DNA from: Hoeflea sp. IMCC20628
Lineage (GTDB): Bacteria > Pseudomonadota > Alphaproteobacteria > Rhizobiales > Rhizobiaceae
Reading direction: 5' to 3'
NCBI RefSeq assembly: GCF_001011155.1
Contig: NZ_CP011479.1
Location: 2,994,501-3,058,500 of the forward strand
Length of the DNA: 64,000 nt
Below the pieces are notes generated by a model. The model saw only the letters and a list, made by a program, of their open reading frames with translations. It was not told the origin of the DNA and made no database searches. How positions within the stretch are numbered: the first letter of the stretch is position 1; each line of letters begins with the position of its first letter. Positions 9,723 through 19,159 of the stretch are shown here, one piece after another. A program made the translations under genes and the position numbers.

Positions 9723-10355
9723 TTATTGCGCAGCCGACGCCACGCGCAATCCGCCAGCCTCTGCGATAAAGGCCACCACATCTTCAACGCCTGCGCCGCG
9801 GCGCATGTCGGTGAACAGATGCGGGCGCCCCTTGCGGCCTGCTGAGGCGTCGCGTTCCATCACCGAGAGATCAGCTCCGACATGCGGTGCCAGATCCATC
9901 TTGTTGATCACCAGAAGATCCGACCGGGTGATCGCCGGCCCGCCCTTGCGCGGGATTTCCTCGCCCTGACACACCGAAATCACATAGATAGTCAGATCGG
10001 CCAGGTCGGGCGAAAAGGTGGCCGCGAGATTGTCGCCGCCGGATTCGATGAAGATGATGTCCAGATCAGGATGGCGCTCGTTGAGGGCATCGATGGCGCG
10101 CAGATTGAGCGATGCATCCTCGCGGATCGCCGTGTGCGGACATCCGCCGGTTTCCACGCCAATGACCCGGTCGGACGGCAATGCCTGCATCCGCACCAGC
10201 GCCTCGGCATCTTCACGCGTGTAGATATCATTGGTGATAACGCCGATCGAGTAGTGCTCGCGCATCGCCTTGCAGAGCTTGTCGGTCAGCGCGGTCTTGC
10301 CGGAGCCAACAGGTCCGCCGATGCCGACGCGCAAGGGGCCATTGGATGATGTCAT
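9723..10355 (-). CDS. ureG: Urease accessory GTPase UreG
   Basis: 210 aa SIMIBI-class GTPase that drives nickel delivery to apo-urease together with UreE and UreF-UreD. The P-loop GPVGSGKT is at residues 14-21; the nickel-binding Cys-Pro-His motif is in [27 protein letters not shown] and the guanine-binding [10 protein letters not shown] are present. It is the last gene of the urease cluster and overlaps the ureF stop by 4 nt. Length and motifs are ordinary. Confidence 0.97.
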   Translation of the reverse strand: MTSSNGPLRVGIGGPVGSGKTALTDKLCKAMREHYSIGVITNDIYTREDAEALVRMQALPSDRVIGVETGGCPHTAIREDASLNLRAIDALNERHPDLDIIFIESGGDNLAATFSPDLADLTIYVISVCQGEEIPRKGGPAITRSDLLVINKMDLAPHVGADLSVMERDASAGRKGRPHLFTDMRRGAGVEDVVAFIAEAGGLRVASAAQ

Positions 10356-11011
10356 GACAAAAACAACCTGGGTTCGAGGAACTCGTGGTTCATGGAGGCA
10401 GTATCGGCAATGAAGGCCGCACCGCCAAGATCGTCCAGTGTCGCAGTCGCCGCGCGTCCGGCGGTCCGCTCAATGACGGGTTCCAGGCCGGCAAGGGCCT
10501 TTGCAGCGCCCTCCTGACCGACAACCGACAACCGGATGGCGCATTGCAACTGGTTGGAAACAAACGCGTGCAGATAGGCGCTGACGGTCAGGCGCGGATC
10601 AATCCGCTCATGCCCTGCGGCCGCACCGACGGCAACCGGCAACGGCGTGTCCCTGCCCGGCATCATACTGCGCTCCACCCAATGCGACACCGCCGCAATG
10701 AAGGATGTGCCCTGATTGATGGTCTCGTTGAGACGTTCCTGTCCGACACACAGAGCCAGGCAGAGACGGGACAACTCGCTGAGCGCCGGGTCATCACCGG
10801 TAGAGCGGTGCGCTTCCACAACAATGACGGCGTCGTTCCAAAGTGTGCCTTGGGTAATCTGCACGGCGATCCAGTCTTCGAGCGACGCGCGATCACCGAC
10901 GTGACCGGCATGGACGGCTTGCTCAAGACCTGCGGAATAGGCGAAACCACCGATCGGAAACACCGGCGACAGCCAGCTCATCAGCCGCAAAAGCGTTGTT
11001 GATCCGGTCAT
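10352..11011 (-). CDS. ureF: Urease accessory protein UreF
   Basis: 219 aa, all-helical chaperone that docks with UreD on apo-urease and gates GTP hydrolysis by UreG. Family signatures are [19 protein letters not shown] near residue 16 and [20 protein letters not shown] near 155. I chose the ATG at 11011 ([16 protein letters not shown]), whose first bases overlap the stop of the DUF6434 gene (ATGA) and which has GAGGCGG upstream; a longer frame to 11083 adds unrelated residues. Translation is probably coupled to DUF6434 on one side and ureG on the other. Confidence 0.95.
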   Translation of the reverse strand: MTGSTTLLRLMSWLSPVFPIGGFAYSAGLEQAVHAGHVGDRASLEDWIAVQITQGTLWNDAVIVVEAHRSTGDDPALSELSRLCLALCVGQERLNETINQGTSFIAAVSHWVERSMMPGRDTPLPVAVGAAAGHERIDPRLTVSAYLHAFVSNQLQCAIRLSVVGQEGAAKALAGLEPVIERTAGRAATATLDDLGGAAFIADTASMNHEFLEPRLFLS

Positions 11012-11226
11012 TTCGCCGCCTCGCGGCGCTGCCATTCCGCCACCGCATCCTGCATGGTTGATCCCCGATGGGATTTCATCCATGCCATGAATGGCCGATC
11101 GAATTTGAAATGATCGCCGATTGCCGTCTTGAAAAAGCGCCGCACATTCTGCGTGTTGCGGTAGTCCGCATCAATCATCGTCTCGTTTGTGATCGGGTCG
11201 CTGTGCCAATCCCGCTTTTCAATCAT
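11008..11226 (-). CDS. Small DUF6434-like protein embedded between ureE and ureF
   Basis: 72 aa, starting MIEKRDWHSDPITNETMID and containing NTQNVRRFFKTAIGDHFKF, which I recognise as DUF6434-type. The ATG at 11226 lies inside the end of ureE (overlap ATGATTGA) and its stop overlaps the ureF ATG, so it is sandwiched by translational coupling between two urease accessory genes. An open frame extends up to 11355, but those residues are the ureE coding sequence in another frame. The function is unknown; the position suggests a link to urease assembly. The family name is from memory of the sequence pattern. Confidence 0.8.
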   Translation of the reverse strand: MIEKRDWHSDPITNETMIDADYRNTQNVRRFFKTAIGDHFKFDRPFMAWMKSHRGSTMQDAVAEWQRREAAK

Positions 11227-11734
11227 GGCTGTGCCCCTGATGATCAGGCCCGTGTGGATGATCATGCCCGTCATGATGATGACCGGCATGCTCGCCGCCA
11301 TAGGCACCGCCTTCAGGATCAAATGGCGCCTCGATGTCGGTGACCGACGCGCCAAGGCCGATGAGCATGTCGAGGATTACATGATCGCTTCTGAGCCGAA
11401 TCGTCTCCGTGGTGATTTCGGCGGCGAGGTGCCTGTTGCCGATTTGCCAGGCAAGCGACAGCAGATGGCGGGCGTCCCTGCCCCTTACCTCCATCAGCGC
11501 TTCAGGTTCAGCGCGCACCTCAATGATGCGTCCGTCATCAAGCACCAGCCCATCGCCATGGCGCAACAGCCGCGCCTGTGGCAAATCAAGCAAAAAAGCG
11601 ATGGTCGATCCGTTGTCCAGCCGGTCCGAGACCATGCGCATCCGGCGGCGATGCCGCGCTGTTTCATCCAGCGTGATAATGGCGGCAGAAATGTCGAAGT
11701 CGGTGGTGACTGAGGAGGCGGTCGGCAGGGTCAT
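11219..11734 (-). CDS. ureE: Urease accessory nickel chaperone UreE
   Basis: 171 aa. An N-terminal peptide-binding domain is followed by the metal-binding domain (AWQIGNRHLAAEITTETIRL, with the conserved GNRH) and a His/Asp-rich tail from about residue 149 (GEHAGHHHDGHDHPHGPDH), a typical nickel store. It hands Ni(II) to UreG. The ATG at 11734 gives the usual start. It is separated from ureC by a host-attachment-family gene and a small DUF1127-like gene, which is unusual for a urease operon. Confidence 0.95.
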   Translation of the reverse strand: MTLPTASSVTTDFDISAAIITLDETARHRRRMRMVSDRLDNGSTIAFLLDLPQARLLRHGDGLVLDDGRIIEVRAEPEALMEVRGRDARHLLSLAWQIGNRHLAAEITTETIRLRSDHVILDMLIGLGASVTDIEAPFDPEGGAYGGEHAGHHHDGHDHPHGPDHQGHSHD

Positions 11735-11834
11735 GCAACTTTCCTCACCATGGTTCCCGTTTTGAAATCTGGCATGGAAAACCTGATCAAACTGGTTTTA
11801 GAGACCAAAGCAACCCGGCGGAGAGGGATCAGAA
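11735..11834. other. Intergenic, upstream of ureE
   Basis: About 100 bp that would carry the ureE promoter on the minus strand and the leader of the small plus-strand ORF. No repeat or hairpin stands out. Confidence 0.3.
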
Positions 11835-12011
11835 ATGACATTTGCATTCAGCATGACCAGCAACGTTGCATCGGTAAAAACCTTGCCGGGTCGATCAACT
11901 GGAGAATTGCGTCCCGGTAGCGAGGTGATCATATGGGCAAACCCATACCTCGCCAAGCGATGCCTGATGATTTTACGCAGACAGATTCTTGAGGCGTTGC
12001 GCCACCTCTAA
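11835..12011 (+). CDS. Candidate small basic protein, 58 aa
   Basis: An ATG with a strong ribosome site (GAGAGGGA, 6 nt spacing) opens a 58-codon frame starting MTFAFSMTSNVASV and ending with a basic amphipathic-looking stretch, KRCLMILRRQILEALRHL. An 18-bp perfect palindrome lies immediately after the stop. I recognise no family; the C-terminal half faintly recalls short Arg-rich DUF1127-type proteins. It is antisense to nothing annotated and fills an otherwise empty gap in the urease cluster. Could be a chance ORF. Confidence 0.4.
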   Translation: MTFAFSMTSNVASVKTLPGRSTGELRPGSEVIIWANPYLAKRCLMILRRQILEALRHL

Positions 12012-12012
12012 A

Positions 12013-12030
12013 CAACAGCCGCGGCTGTTG
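12013..12030. terminator. 18-bp perfect palindrome after the small ORF
   Basis: caacagccg is followed directly by cggctgttg, a perfect 9+9 palindrome starting 2 nt after the stop codon at 12009-12011. There is no T-tract, so it may be a protein-binding site or a weak terminator. Confidence 0.35.
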
Positions 12031-12107
12031 GATACGGAAGGCAAGTCCACGTTACCATCTACGGCGCTGCCAATGCACGAACGCGGTGCAGGCTGCGTCA
12101 GCTAGTC

Positions 12108-12275
12108 TTACAACTGGTCCATCAAGTTCCGAATAGCCTGTTCACGAGTAGTCCCGCGTGCCCTGAAAGTCGCGTCCGAGGTATGCGAAAGCAGGTTAGC
12201 TTGCCTGGCAAAGCTGAAGGAATCGGCGACACCGCTGAAAAAACGGCGAAAGCGGCTATGGTTCTCATTTTTCAT
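12108..12275 (-). CDS. Small DUF1127-like protein
   Basis: 55 aa, starting MKNENHSRFRRFFSGVADSF. The tail ANLLSHTSDATFRARGTTR matches the DUF1127 (YjiS-like) pattern of short Arg-rich proteins, but with the usual L-x-D-I-G core degraded. The ATG at 12275 has TTGGAG 8 nt upstream; the earlier ATG at 12296 has none. DUF1127 proteins in alphaproteobacteria have been linked to RNA turnover and phosphate or stress physiology. Here it sits alone between ureE and the host-attachment-type gene. Family assignment is tentative. Confidence 0.6.
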   Translation of the reverse strand: MKNENHSRFRRFFSGVADSFSFARQANLLSHTSDATFRARGTTREQAIRNLMDQL

Positions 12276-12519
12276 GGCGAAACTCCAATGTTGCACCGCA
12301 ACAATATCTATTTGTTGCGATTCATAAACTGCTTATTCCATAGGGCAACCATGCGTTTAGCGCATAGCTTGCCTTGCGGGCATATGCGCTTAATTGTCCG
12401 GCGTCAGCCTGTGCGTCATCGGCCATCGGACCTGAGGCAGCTATCAGCAACCTCAGGCATGGTGTCTCATCTTAAAAAGGTAGAGCGATCCGAGTGCATC
12501 CGAATGGACGCACGGTGCA

Positions 12520-12969
12520 TTATCCAAACAGCATTTTTTCGATATCACGCACCGGGTGACGGGTGAGATCCTTGGCCTCTTCCGCGACAATCCTGTCGGA
12601 TACGGCTTTTGTCATAGACTTGCGTAACTCACCCAGCACCACCGGCGGCGCAACGACGATCAGTTGGTTGAAACGGTCGGCCTGTGCATTTTTCTCCAGC
12701 ACCGCTGCGACCTCATGGGCAAATTCATGCTTGGCCAAACGATGCCAGTCGGTTTCCTGCACGGCGCTGCGGTGCGCGCTGCCCATGCCATCGGACAAGC
12801 GGCCCGGCCGATCCACGCCCTGAGCTGCAGTTTTCGGGTTTGGCTGCTCGAAAGCATTGAACACCCGCAATGCCGGCTTGTCCGGTGTGCCGGAATTTTC
12901 CAGAAACAGCGCTTTCTCGCCATCGGCAACCACGACCCAACCCTTGTGCTTCAATCTGATACCGGACAT
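12520..12969 (-). CDS. Host attachment family protein
   Basis: 149 aa, similar to the rhizobial host-attachment/AtsE-like family (short eRF1-domain-like proteins): WVVVADGEKALFLENSG at the start, the TDWHRLAKHEFAHEVAAVLE centre, and LIVVAPPVVLGELRKSM near 110. The ATG at 12969 has GGAGAG 6 nt upstream. The family is common in rhizobia, but its molecular role is not established; no signal peptide is present, so a surface function is doubtful. Its place between ureC and ureE is odd. Confidence 0.85.
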   Translation of the reverse strand: MSGIRLKHKGWVVVADGEKALFLENSGTPDKPALRVFNAFEQPNPKTAAQGVDRPGRLSDGMGSAHRSAVQETDWHRLAKHEFAHEVAAVLEKNAQADRFNQLIVVAPPVVLGELRKSMTKAVSDRIVAEEAKDLTRHPVRDIEKMLFG

Positions 12970-13056
12970 TGAACTCTCCAATTTGATCTGTGAACACTCC
13001 ATTTAACCGCATATCGCGGCATTATGGCTTGACCGGGATCAAGGCGGCAAAAGAGA

Positions 13057-14769
<1,713 letters not shown>

Positions 14770-14825
14770 GGGTGATCCTCGTTGCGTTCAAACACTCACA
14801 TAATCAGCAAGCAAAAAACGGGCCA

Positions 14826-15248
14826 TTATCGCTCATCGATCGCCTGGCGGAGTTGGTAGATGCGCTCCCGGGTGATCTGCGCCAAACAGAGACTACCGGC
14901 CATTGACTGGCCGGTACCGCCGAAGAACGAATAGGATTGATATTCACACTCGGCGTCGCGGAATTTCAGCCAGGCCCGCTGCGCCGTCAACAGTGCTTCA
15001 TATGTCGTCGGCACTCCCATCGACTTGGCCTGCTCGGCAACATATTCGTCTCTTTCCTTCGCTGCCGCCGCCACTTCCGGCCACAGCGCGTTAAGCTCAT
15101 TATCAGCCTTTTCATAATCGACACCGGCGCAATAGGTCATTTCCACCTGAAATTGCGGATCTATGCAATCAGGCAACTCGTCGGCAAGCGCGGGACTGCC
15201 CCAGAGCAGGCCTGCGATAGAAAGTGATAAAAAATAAGTCCGAAACAT
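14826..15248 (-). CDS. Exported LprI-like (DUF1311) protein
   Basis: 140 aa with a signal peptide (MFRTYFLSLSIAGLLWGSPALA, cleavage after ALA) and one LprI/DUF1311 domain: conserved cysteines in LPDCIDPQ, EMTYCAGVDYEKAD, DAECEYQSYSF and SLCLAQITRERI, plus the AWLKFRDAEC signature. LprI of mycobacteria inhibits lysozyme; for this family in proteobacteria the role is periplasmic and mostly unknown. It lies 56 nt upstream of ureC in the same orientation, so it is probably cotranscribed. Confidence 0.85.
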   Translation of the reverse strand: MFRTYFLSLSIAGLLWGSPALADELPDCIDPQFQVEMTYCAGVDYEKADNELNALWPEVAAAAKERDEYVAEQAKSMGVPTTYEALLTAQRAWLKFRDAECEYQSYSFFGGTGQSMAGSLCLAQITRERIYQLRQAIDER

Positions 15249-15260
15249 ATTAGTTTCCCT

Positions 15261-15572
15261 TCAAGGTAAAACCCGCTTCGACAGCCGCTTGCGGTTTGCG
15301 CGCGCCTTGGTAGTGAGGGATTTGGTGGCAGCCGAAAAGACTTCATCCATTCGTCCGCCTTGCATCGCCACTGTGGTCGCCGCTGATGCGGCCTTGGCGA
15401 AGGCGGGTTGCTTTTCCGACATCATGCGATCGTTTTCAGACTTTTCCACTGGCCAGATGCCAGCCATGCCCATCATCCGCATGGTGACGACGGCATGAGT
15501 TTCAAATGCCAGTGCGCTCAACTCGGCGCTGGAGCGCCAGATATTGAATGGATCCGACTTGCGCGGCGCCAT
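15261..15572 (-). CDS. Conserved urease-cluster protein of unknown function
   Basis: 103 aa, starting [18 protein letters not shown]. The middle (VVTMRMMGMAGIW) is methionine-rich and the tail (TKARANRKRLSKRV) is strongly basic. Its ATG shares one base with the ureB stop (TGATG), so it is translated together with ureB. Short proteins of this kind occur between ureB and ureC in other rhizobia; I know of no function. Probably an intracellular nucleic-acid- or membrane-associated small protein, but this is a guess from charge alone. Confidence 0.75.
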   Translation of the reverse strand: MAPRKSDPFNIWRSSAELSALAFETHAVVTMRMMGMAGIWPVEKSENDRMMSEKQPAFAKAASAATTVAMQGGRMDEVFSAATKSLTTKARANRKRLSKRVLP

Positions 15573-15877
15573 CAGAGCTTGCCCATGATCTGTTGACGAA
15601 AACCATAGACCGTTCGTCCACCCGACAAAGGCACGAGCGTCACATCGCGTTCCTGACCCGGTTCGAACCGGACGGCGGTGCCCGCAGCAATATCGAGCCT
15701 TTGACCTCGTGCCATATCGCGGTCAAAGCGCAAGGCAGGATTGGTTTCAAAAAAATGGTAGTGGCTACCGACCTGGACCGGACGGTCGCCGGTGTTGGCC
15801 ACCTTCAACGTCGCCGTGGCGGCACCGCTGTTGAGTTCAATGTCGCCATCCGGCGTGATGATTTCACCTGGGATCAT
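15572..15877 (-). CDS. ureB: Urease beta subunit
   Basis: 101 aa, the normal size of a separate UreB. Typical sequence: [16 protein letters not shown], the [18 protein letters not shown] core and GERRTVYGF-like end ([17 protein letters not shown]). It packs with UreA and UreC in the (ABC)3 urease trimer. The ATG at 15877 has AGGAAG 7 nt upstream; the frame is open to 16066, but those residues overlap the DUF1272 gene and do not match UreB. Confidence 0.96.
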   Translation of the reverse strand: MIPGEIITPDGDIELNSGAATATLKVANTGDRPVQVGSHYHFFETNPALRFDRDMARGQRLDIAAGTAVRFEPGQERDVTLVPLSGGRTVYGFRQQIMGKL

Positions 15878-15887
15878 GAGCAGCTTC

Positions 15888-16145
15888 CTATGCAATTCGT
15901 TTCTGTGCGCAAACCGGCTTGTCCGAGTGAACGCGGAGTTTGGACGGTGGATATTTTTCAAGCAACCGCACGGGACGCTCCGGGCGGCGGACAAATTCAC
16001 CACCGCAATTGGGACACGCGCCTTGTAGCACACCGCTGACGCAATCGCGGCAAAAGGTGCATTCAAAACTGCAGATCATTGCATCGGCGCTGTCGGGCGG
16101 CAGATCCCGATCACAACATTCGCAATTTGGTCGAAGCTCAAGCAC
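15888..16145 (-). CDS. DUF1272 small zinc-ribbon-like protein
   Basis: 85 aa, starting [19 protein letters not shown]. Cysteine pairs [15 protein letters not shown] and CPNCGGEF are spaced like a small double zinc-binding module, matching DUF1272. The start is GTG at 16145 with GGGGAATGAG upstream. It ends 10 nt before ureB and reads the same way. DUF1272 proteins are widespread beside unrelated genes and uncharacterised; a metal role near a nickel enzyme is an inference from the cysteines only. Confidence 0.88.
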   Translation of the reverse strand: MLELRPNCECCDRDLPPDSADAMICSFECTFCRDCVSGVLQGACPNCGGEFVRRPERPVRLLEKYPPSKLRVHSDKPVCAQKRIA

Positions 16146-16366
16146 TGCTCATTCCCCTTTATTCACCGGATCATTTACCCGGTTCCCATATCTGGGGAGC
16201 CTGGTCAGCAAATAAGGCAACATATCAGATTCAGGGCACTTTCCAGTCATGAAATGCCCACGAAATGACCTTGGATCGGAACGCAACCAACTGGACGCGA
16301 CACCGTTCTTCCTCTGCCACGCGCCAAGATGCGGGTGGAAAATGAAACTGCAGAAGGAACTACACC

Positions 16367-16900
16367 ATGAAACGCATGACCAAGATTCTTACCGCAGCCA
16401 TGATGACGTCGACGCTTGTTGCAGCCCCGGCCCTTGCGGGCTCGCTGGGCGCTGACGCCGGCGTCAGCATCGGAGCCGACAGTGGATCGAACAGCGGTTC
16501 GGCGGACACCTCCATCGGCATCGACGCAGACACCAAGGATGGCAACGCCAAACTGGGACTGGATACAGCTGCAAACGCCACAACCGGAACCCAGGCTGGC
16601 ACCAGTCAGGGCGAGATCCTCTCGGCAATCAGCGGCAACGCCGGCGCCACGTCCGACATCAATGCGATGACGGATGCGAGCAACCTCACAGTGGTCAATG
16701 TCGGATCGACGGCGGACGCTTCTGCCGCGGAAATCGATCAGGCCGTGAGCCAGAACCAGGCAGCTATCTCGGAGCTGCGCACGTCCATCCAGGCCAATGC
16801 CGACGTGTGGAACAAGCTCGAAGCCAAGGGCGTTCGATTGGCGAGCGTTGTCGCCGCCAAGACCAGCGCAGACGGCTCGCTGACCGTTTTCGTACGCTAA
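16367..16900 (+). CDS. Exported low-complexity protein interrupting the urease cluster
   Basis: 177 aa with a clear signal peptide (MKRMTKILTAAMMTSTLVAA, cleavage after ALA near 24). The next 90 residues are Gly/Ala/Ser/Asp-rich with short repeats (SLGADAGVSIGADSGSN). The C-terminal half is regular and helical-looking (SQNQAAISELRTSIQANAD). It is transcribed against the urease genes on both sides and has its own terminator, so it is an independent transcription unit. I recognise no named family; similar secreted proteins exist in rhizobia. Periplasmic or extracellular. Confidence 0.8.
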   Translation: MKRMTKILTAAMMTSTLVAAPALAGSLGADAGVSIGADSGSNSGSADTSIGIDADTKDGNAKLGLDTAANATTGTQAGTSQGEILSAISGNAGATSDINAMTDASNLTVVNVGSTADASAAEIDQAVSQNQAAISELRTSIQANADVWNKLEAKGVRLASVVAAKTSADGSLTVFVR

Positions 16901-16918
16901 CTCCGTCGCGGAGTGACA

Positions 16919-16949
16919 GAGGCGCGGGCTTCGGCTCGCGCCTCTTTTG
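16919..16949 (+). terminator. Rho-independent terminator of the exported-protein gene
   Basis: gaggcgcgggc and gctcgcgcctc form an 11-bp stem (one G-T pair) closed by a TTCG tetraloop at 16930-16933, followed by TTTTGT. It begins 19 nt after the stop codon. Confidence 0.85.
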
Positions 16950-16989
16950 TGCACGCAATCCACGATCATGGAGCGCGCCGATACCATCC

Positions 16990-17292
16990 CTAGCGGATCG
17001 GCTCATGGACGGTGACCAGTTTGGTTCCGTCGGGAAATGTCGCTTCCACCTGAATGTCGTGGATCATCTCGGCGATGCCCTCCATCACCTGAGCGCGGGT
17101 GATCACATGGGCGCCGGCTTCCATCAGTTCGGACACAGGACGACCGTCACGAGCGCCTTCGACGACAAAATCGGTGATCAACGCAATGGCTTCGGGATGA
17201 TTGAGCTTGACGCCCCGCTCCAGCCGTTTGCGCGCAACGATGGCTGCCATGGCGATGAGCAGCTTGTCTTTTTCCCTTGGTGTCAGGTTCAT
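16990..17292 (-). CDS. ureA: Urease gamma subunit
   Basis: 100 aa, the standard UreA length, starting [20 protein letters not shown] and containing [20 protein letters not shown] and the conserved VTVHEPIR end. It joins UreB and UreC in the urease trimer. It follows ureD by 10 nt. The next urease gene, ureB, is 1.1 kb away behind the opposing exported-protein gene, so ureDA and the rest need separate promoters. Confidence 0.97.
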   Translation of the reverse strand: MNLTPREKDKLLIAMAAIVARKRLERGVKLNHPEAIALITDFVVEGARDGRPVSELMEAGAHVITRAQVMEGIAEMIHDIQVEATFPDGTKLVTVHEPIR

Positions 17293-17302
17293 GGCGTCTC
17301 TT

Positions 17303-18181
17303 TCATATCGACCAGACTTTCGGCACGCCGCCCAATGGATTGAGCAGGTGGATCAACGGTACAAGAACTTTGCGCAATTCATAGCTGTCCTTGGCAACAA
17401 CCCGAGCAAGAAGCTTGCCAGTCTCAGCCATTCCGGGTCCTCCGGGTCGGCGGGCACCGATGTAGCTGACGCCGCCCGATTGTGAGATGATAGTGCGAGC
17501 CGAATTCAGCCGGGCTTCGGCATCGGGCGCCACCAAAAGCAGCGTCGCCATGGCCAGCCCGCCATTAGCAACCGCGGTCCGGCCCAGCGCGCTGGCAATA
17601 TCCGGACCGAGACGCATGTCTTCGGCATGCAGCAGCTGTCCGTCGAGGCGGATGCGCCAGCGATCGCGGAACAGGCCTTCAGTGACCGCTTCGTTCATCG
17701 CCAACCGTCCGAACACCACCGGCTCCAGCATCAGCAGGCGCGACCCGGCCACCATGTCCACGTCAATTGTACGCGCCAGCCGCGCCCGATCGAACAGGAT
17801 GGTTTCCTGCGGCAGCCAGGCCAGCGAGCTTGAGGGGTTAAGCTTGAGTTTCACCGAGACACGAGCCTCGCTCAGACCATGCGCCTTGTAGGTCTTTTCG
17901 CAAGCCTGCGTCGCGAGCGTCATCGACGCGCCCTCTCCTGCCTCGAAAGACCATTCCATGCGATCGCCGCCGGTCAGGCCGCCCGCCGTGTTGATCAGCA
18001 CGGCCTCAAGTGGAGAACCCTGCGGCACCCGCGGGACACGGATGCGGGCAGCACCTTCCTGGAAAAGCCGGTCGATGCGGCTCTGACCAGATGTCAGCTT
18101 GACGGAAAGACGCCCGCCACCCTGCGTGCGTTGCATGGGCACGCTGGATTGCGGCGCAGGAAGAGGAAACATGGAAGTCAT
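17303..18181 (-). CDS. ureD: Urease accessory protein UreD
   Basis: About 292 aa. UreD binds apo-urease and provides a path for nickel from UreG through UreF. Typical segments: [27 protein letters not shown] and [12 protein letters not shown], then [13 protein letters not shown] and a C-terminal [18 protein letters not shown] placed the start at the ATG 18181 ([12 protein letters not shown]); GTG at 18187 and ATG at 18172 are alternatives and no ribosome site decides. First gene of the urease cluster. Confidence 0.94.
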   Translation of the reverse strand: MTSMFPLPAPQSSVPMQRTQGGGRLSVKLTSGQSRIDRLFQEGAARIRVPRVPQGSPLEAVLINTAGGLTGGDRMEWSFEAGEGASMTLATQACEKTYKAHGLSEARVSVKLKLNPSSSLAWLPQETILFDRARLARTIDVDMVAGSRLLMLEPVVFGRLAMNEAVTEGLFRDRWRIRLDGQLLHAEDMRLGPDIASALGRTAVANGGLAMATLLLVAPDAEARLNSARTIISQSGGVSYIGARRPGGPGMAETGKLLARVVAKDSYELRKVLVPLIHLLNPLGGVPKVWSI

Positions 18182-18562
18182 CAGCACTCATCGGGTTGCC
18201 TGCAGATCATCGGAAAAGCCTCGCCCGGGCGCAAGGAGTTTCCGATCATGACCAGTTGAATTTACTGCATGACGGAAGAGCCTGACCAACCAGCAGGCAA
18301 CATGCCCAATGATTGGGCATGTTGCCTGCTTGCAGATTAACGGCAAAACCGCACCGTTCGGCCTTGATGAGACAGAAAGGCTTGGTCGCGAGAGAATCCA
18401 TTCATGTGGCGTTCAGGTGAAAGGGTGCAAAAACCCAGCGTTGACGCCGCGAGGAATGCCGTCAAGCCGGTCAATAATAATTCGGCATCTGAAATGAAAC
18501 CAATCCCGCGGTGCCACGTTGTATGGCTGAACACGCTTAGTTTAGACCCGAAAGGACTGACC
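18182..18562. other. Divergent intergenic region with a long palindrome
   Basis: About 380 bp upstream of ureD (minus) and of the small membrane-protein gene (plus). It should carry both promoters. Its only evident structure is the 39-bp palindrome at 18292-18330. The open frames that cross it have no ribosome sites or recognisable products. Confidence 0.4.
18292..18330. repeat. 39-bp near-perfect palindrome
   Basis: A 19-bp arm beginning agcaggcaacatgccc at 18292-18310 is mirrored exactly at 18312-18330 around one central g. No T-tract follows on either strand. It lies about 110 bp upstream of ureD. It could be a strong cruciform, an operator, or a mobile palindromic element. Confidence 0.85.
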
Positions 18563-18673
18563 ATGTTGATTTCAACGCTTGCACTTGCGATGAGCATCGC
18601 CATGATGGTGTCAGCCATCGTTATTCTGTACAATGAAACCTTGGCCCGGAAGCAGCCGCCCTCGTTTGAGTGA
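18563..18673 (+). CDS. Small single-span membrane protein, 36 aa
   Basis: An ATG with AGGA 7 nt upstream opens a 36-codon frame: MLISTLALAMSIAMMVSAIV forms one membrane helix, followed by a short polar tail (LYNETLARKQPPSFE). It is in the same orientation as, and 41 nt upstream of, a small lipoprotein gene, so the two are probably cotranscribed envelope proteins. No family recognised. Confidence 0.55.
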   Translation: MLISTLALAMSIAMMVSAIVILYNETLARKQPPSFE

Positions 18674-18714
18674 AACTGCCTCCGTTTTGTAGCCGCATTC
18701 AAATGGAGCCTTCG

Positions 18715-18984
18715 ATGACCAGACTCATTCTTTCCACACTTGCAGCTGTCGCTCTTCTTGCCGCAGCTGGTTGCTCGACAACTGAAAAACGGGCTGGTAC
18801 CGGCGCAGTTGTTGGCGCTGGGACAGGCGCGCTGATCGCAGCGGCTACAGGCAGCAGCGGACGTGGTGTGGCAACCGGTGCCCTGATTGGCGGAGCCGCA
18901 GGCGCGCTGATCGGCGCAGCGACTACCCCGGGTATGTGCCGTTACCGTGACAGCTATGGCCGCATCTACGAAGCACGCTGCTGA
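18715..18984 (+). CDS. Glycine-zipper lipoprotein
   Basis: 89 aa. The signal sequence has a lipobox (LLAAAGCS) with Cys20 as lipidation site. The mature part is a glycine-zipper domain (GTGAVVGAGTGALIAAATG, GALIGGAAGALIGAA) like the OmpA-linked or SlyB-type small outer-membrane lipoproteins, ending in MCRYRDSYGRIYEARC. The ATG at 18715 has GGAG 7 nt upstream. Likely anchored in the outer membrane; exact role unknown. Confidence 0.85.
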   Translation: MTRLILSTLAAVALLAAAGCSTTEKRAGTGAVVGAGTGALIAAATGSSGRGVATGALIGGAAGALIGAATTPGMCRYRDSYGRIYEARC

Positions 18985-19007
18985 TATCAGATTGCCTTGA
19001 AGCGAAG

Positions 19008-19153
19008 TCTGACCCCGAGCATTCGGGGCCAGACCAATGCTTGCCGCGTTCAAATGGATTCGTTTGAACGCGGCAAGCATGAAATAAAAGTCCTCCAGCG
19101 TTCTCTGCGCATCCAATTAGATGCGCGACGCTGCAGGCTCTCGCTGCAGCGTC
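19008..19153. repeat. Cluster of four consecutive hairpins (mosaic-element-like)
   Basis: Between two convergent genes: 19008-19018/19023-19033 (10 of 11 pairs, loop GCAT); 19037-19054/19063-19080 (18 perfect pairs, 8-nt loop); 19107-19113/19120-19126 (7 pairs, inside a weaker outer stem 19096-19101/19128-19133); 19127-19136/19144-19153 (10 perfect pairs). The first probably ends the lipoprotein transcript. The dense palindromes recall rhizobial intergenic mosaic elements (RIME-type), but that match is from memory. Confidence 0.7.
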
Positions 19154-19159
19154 AAGCTT

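Noticed and set aside
18337-19116. A 259-codon minus-strand frame over the lipoprotein
   Set aside because: The lipobox and glycine zipper on the plus strand with good ribosome sites explain the region better; the frame also runs through hairpins.
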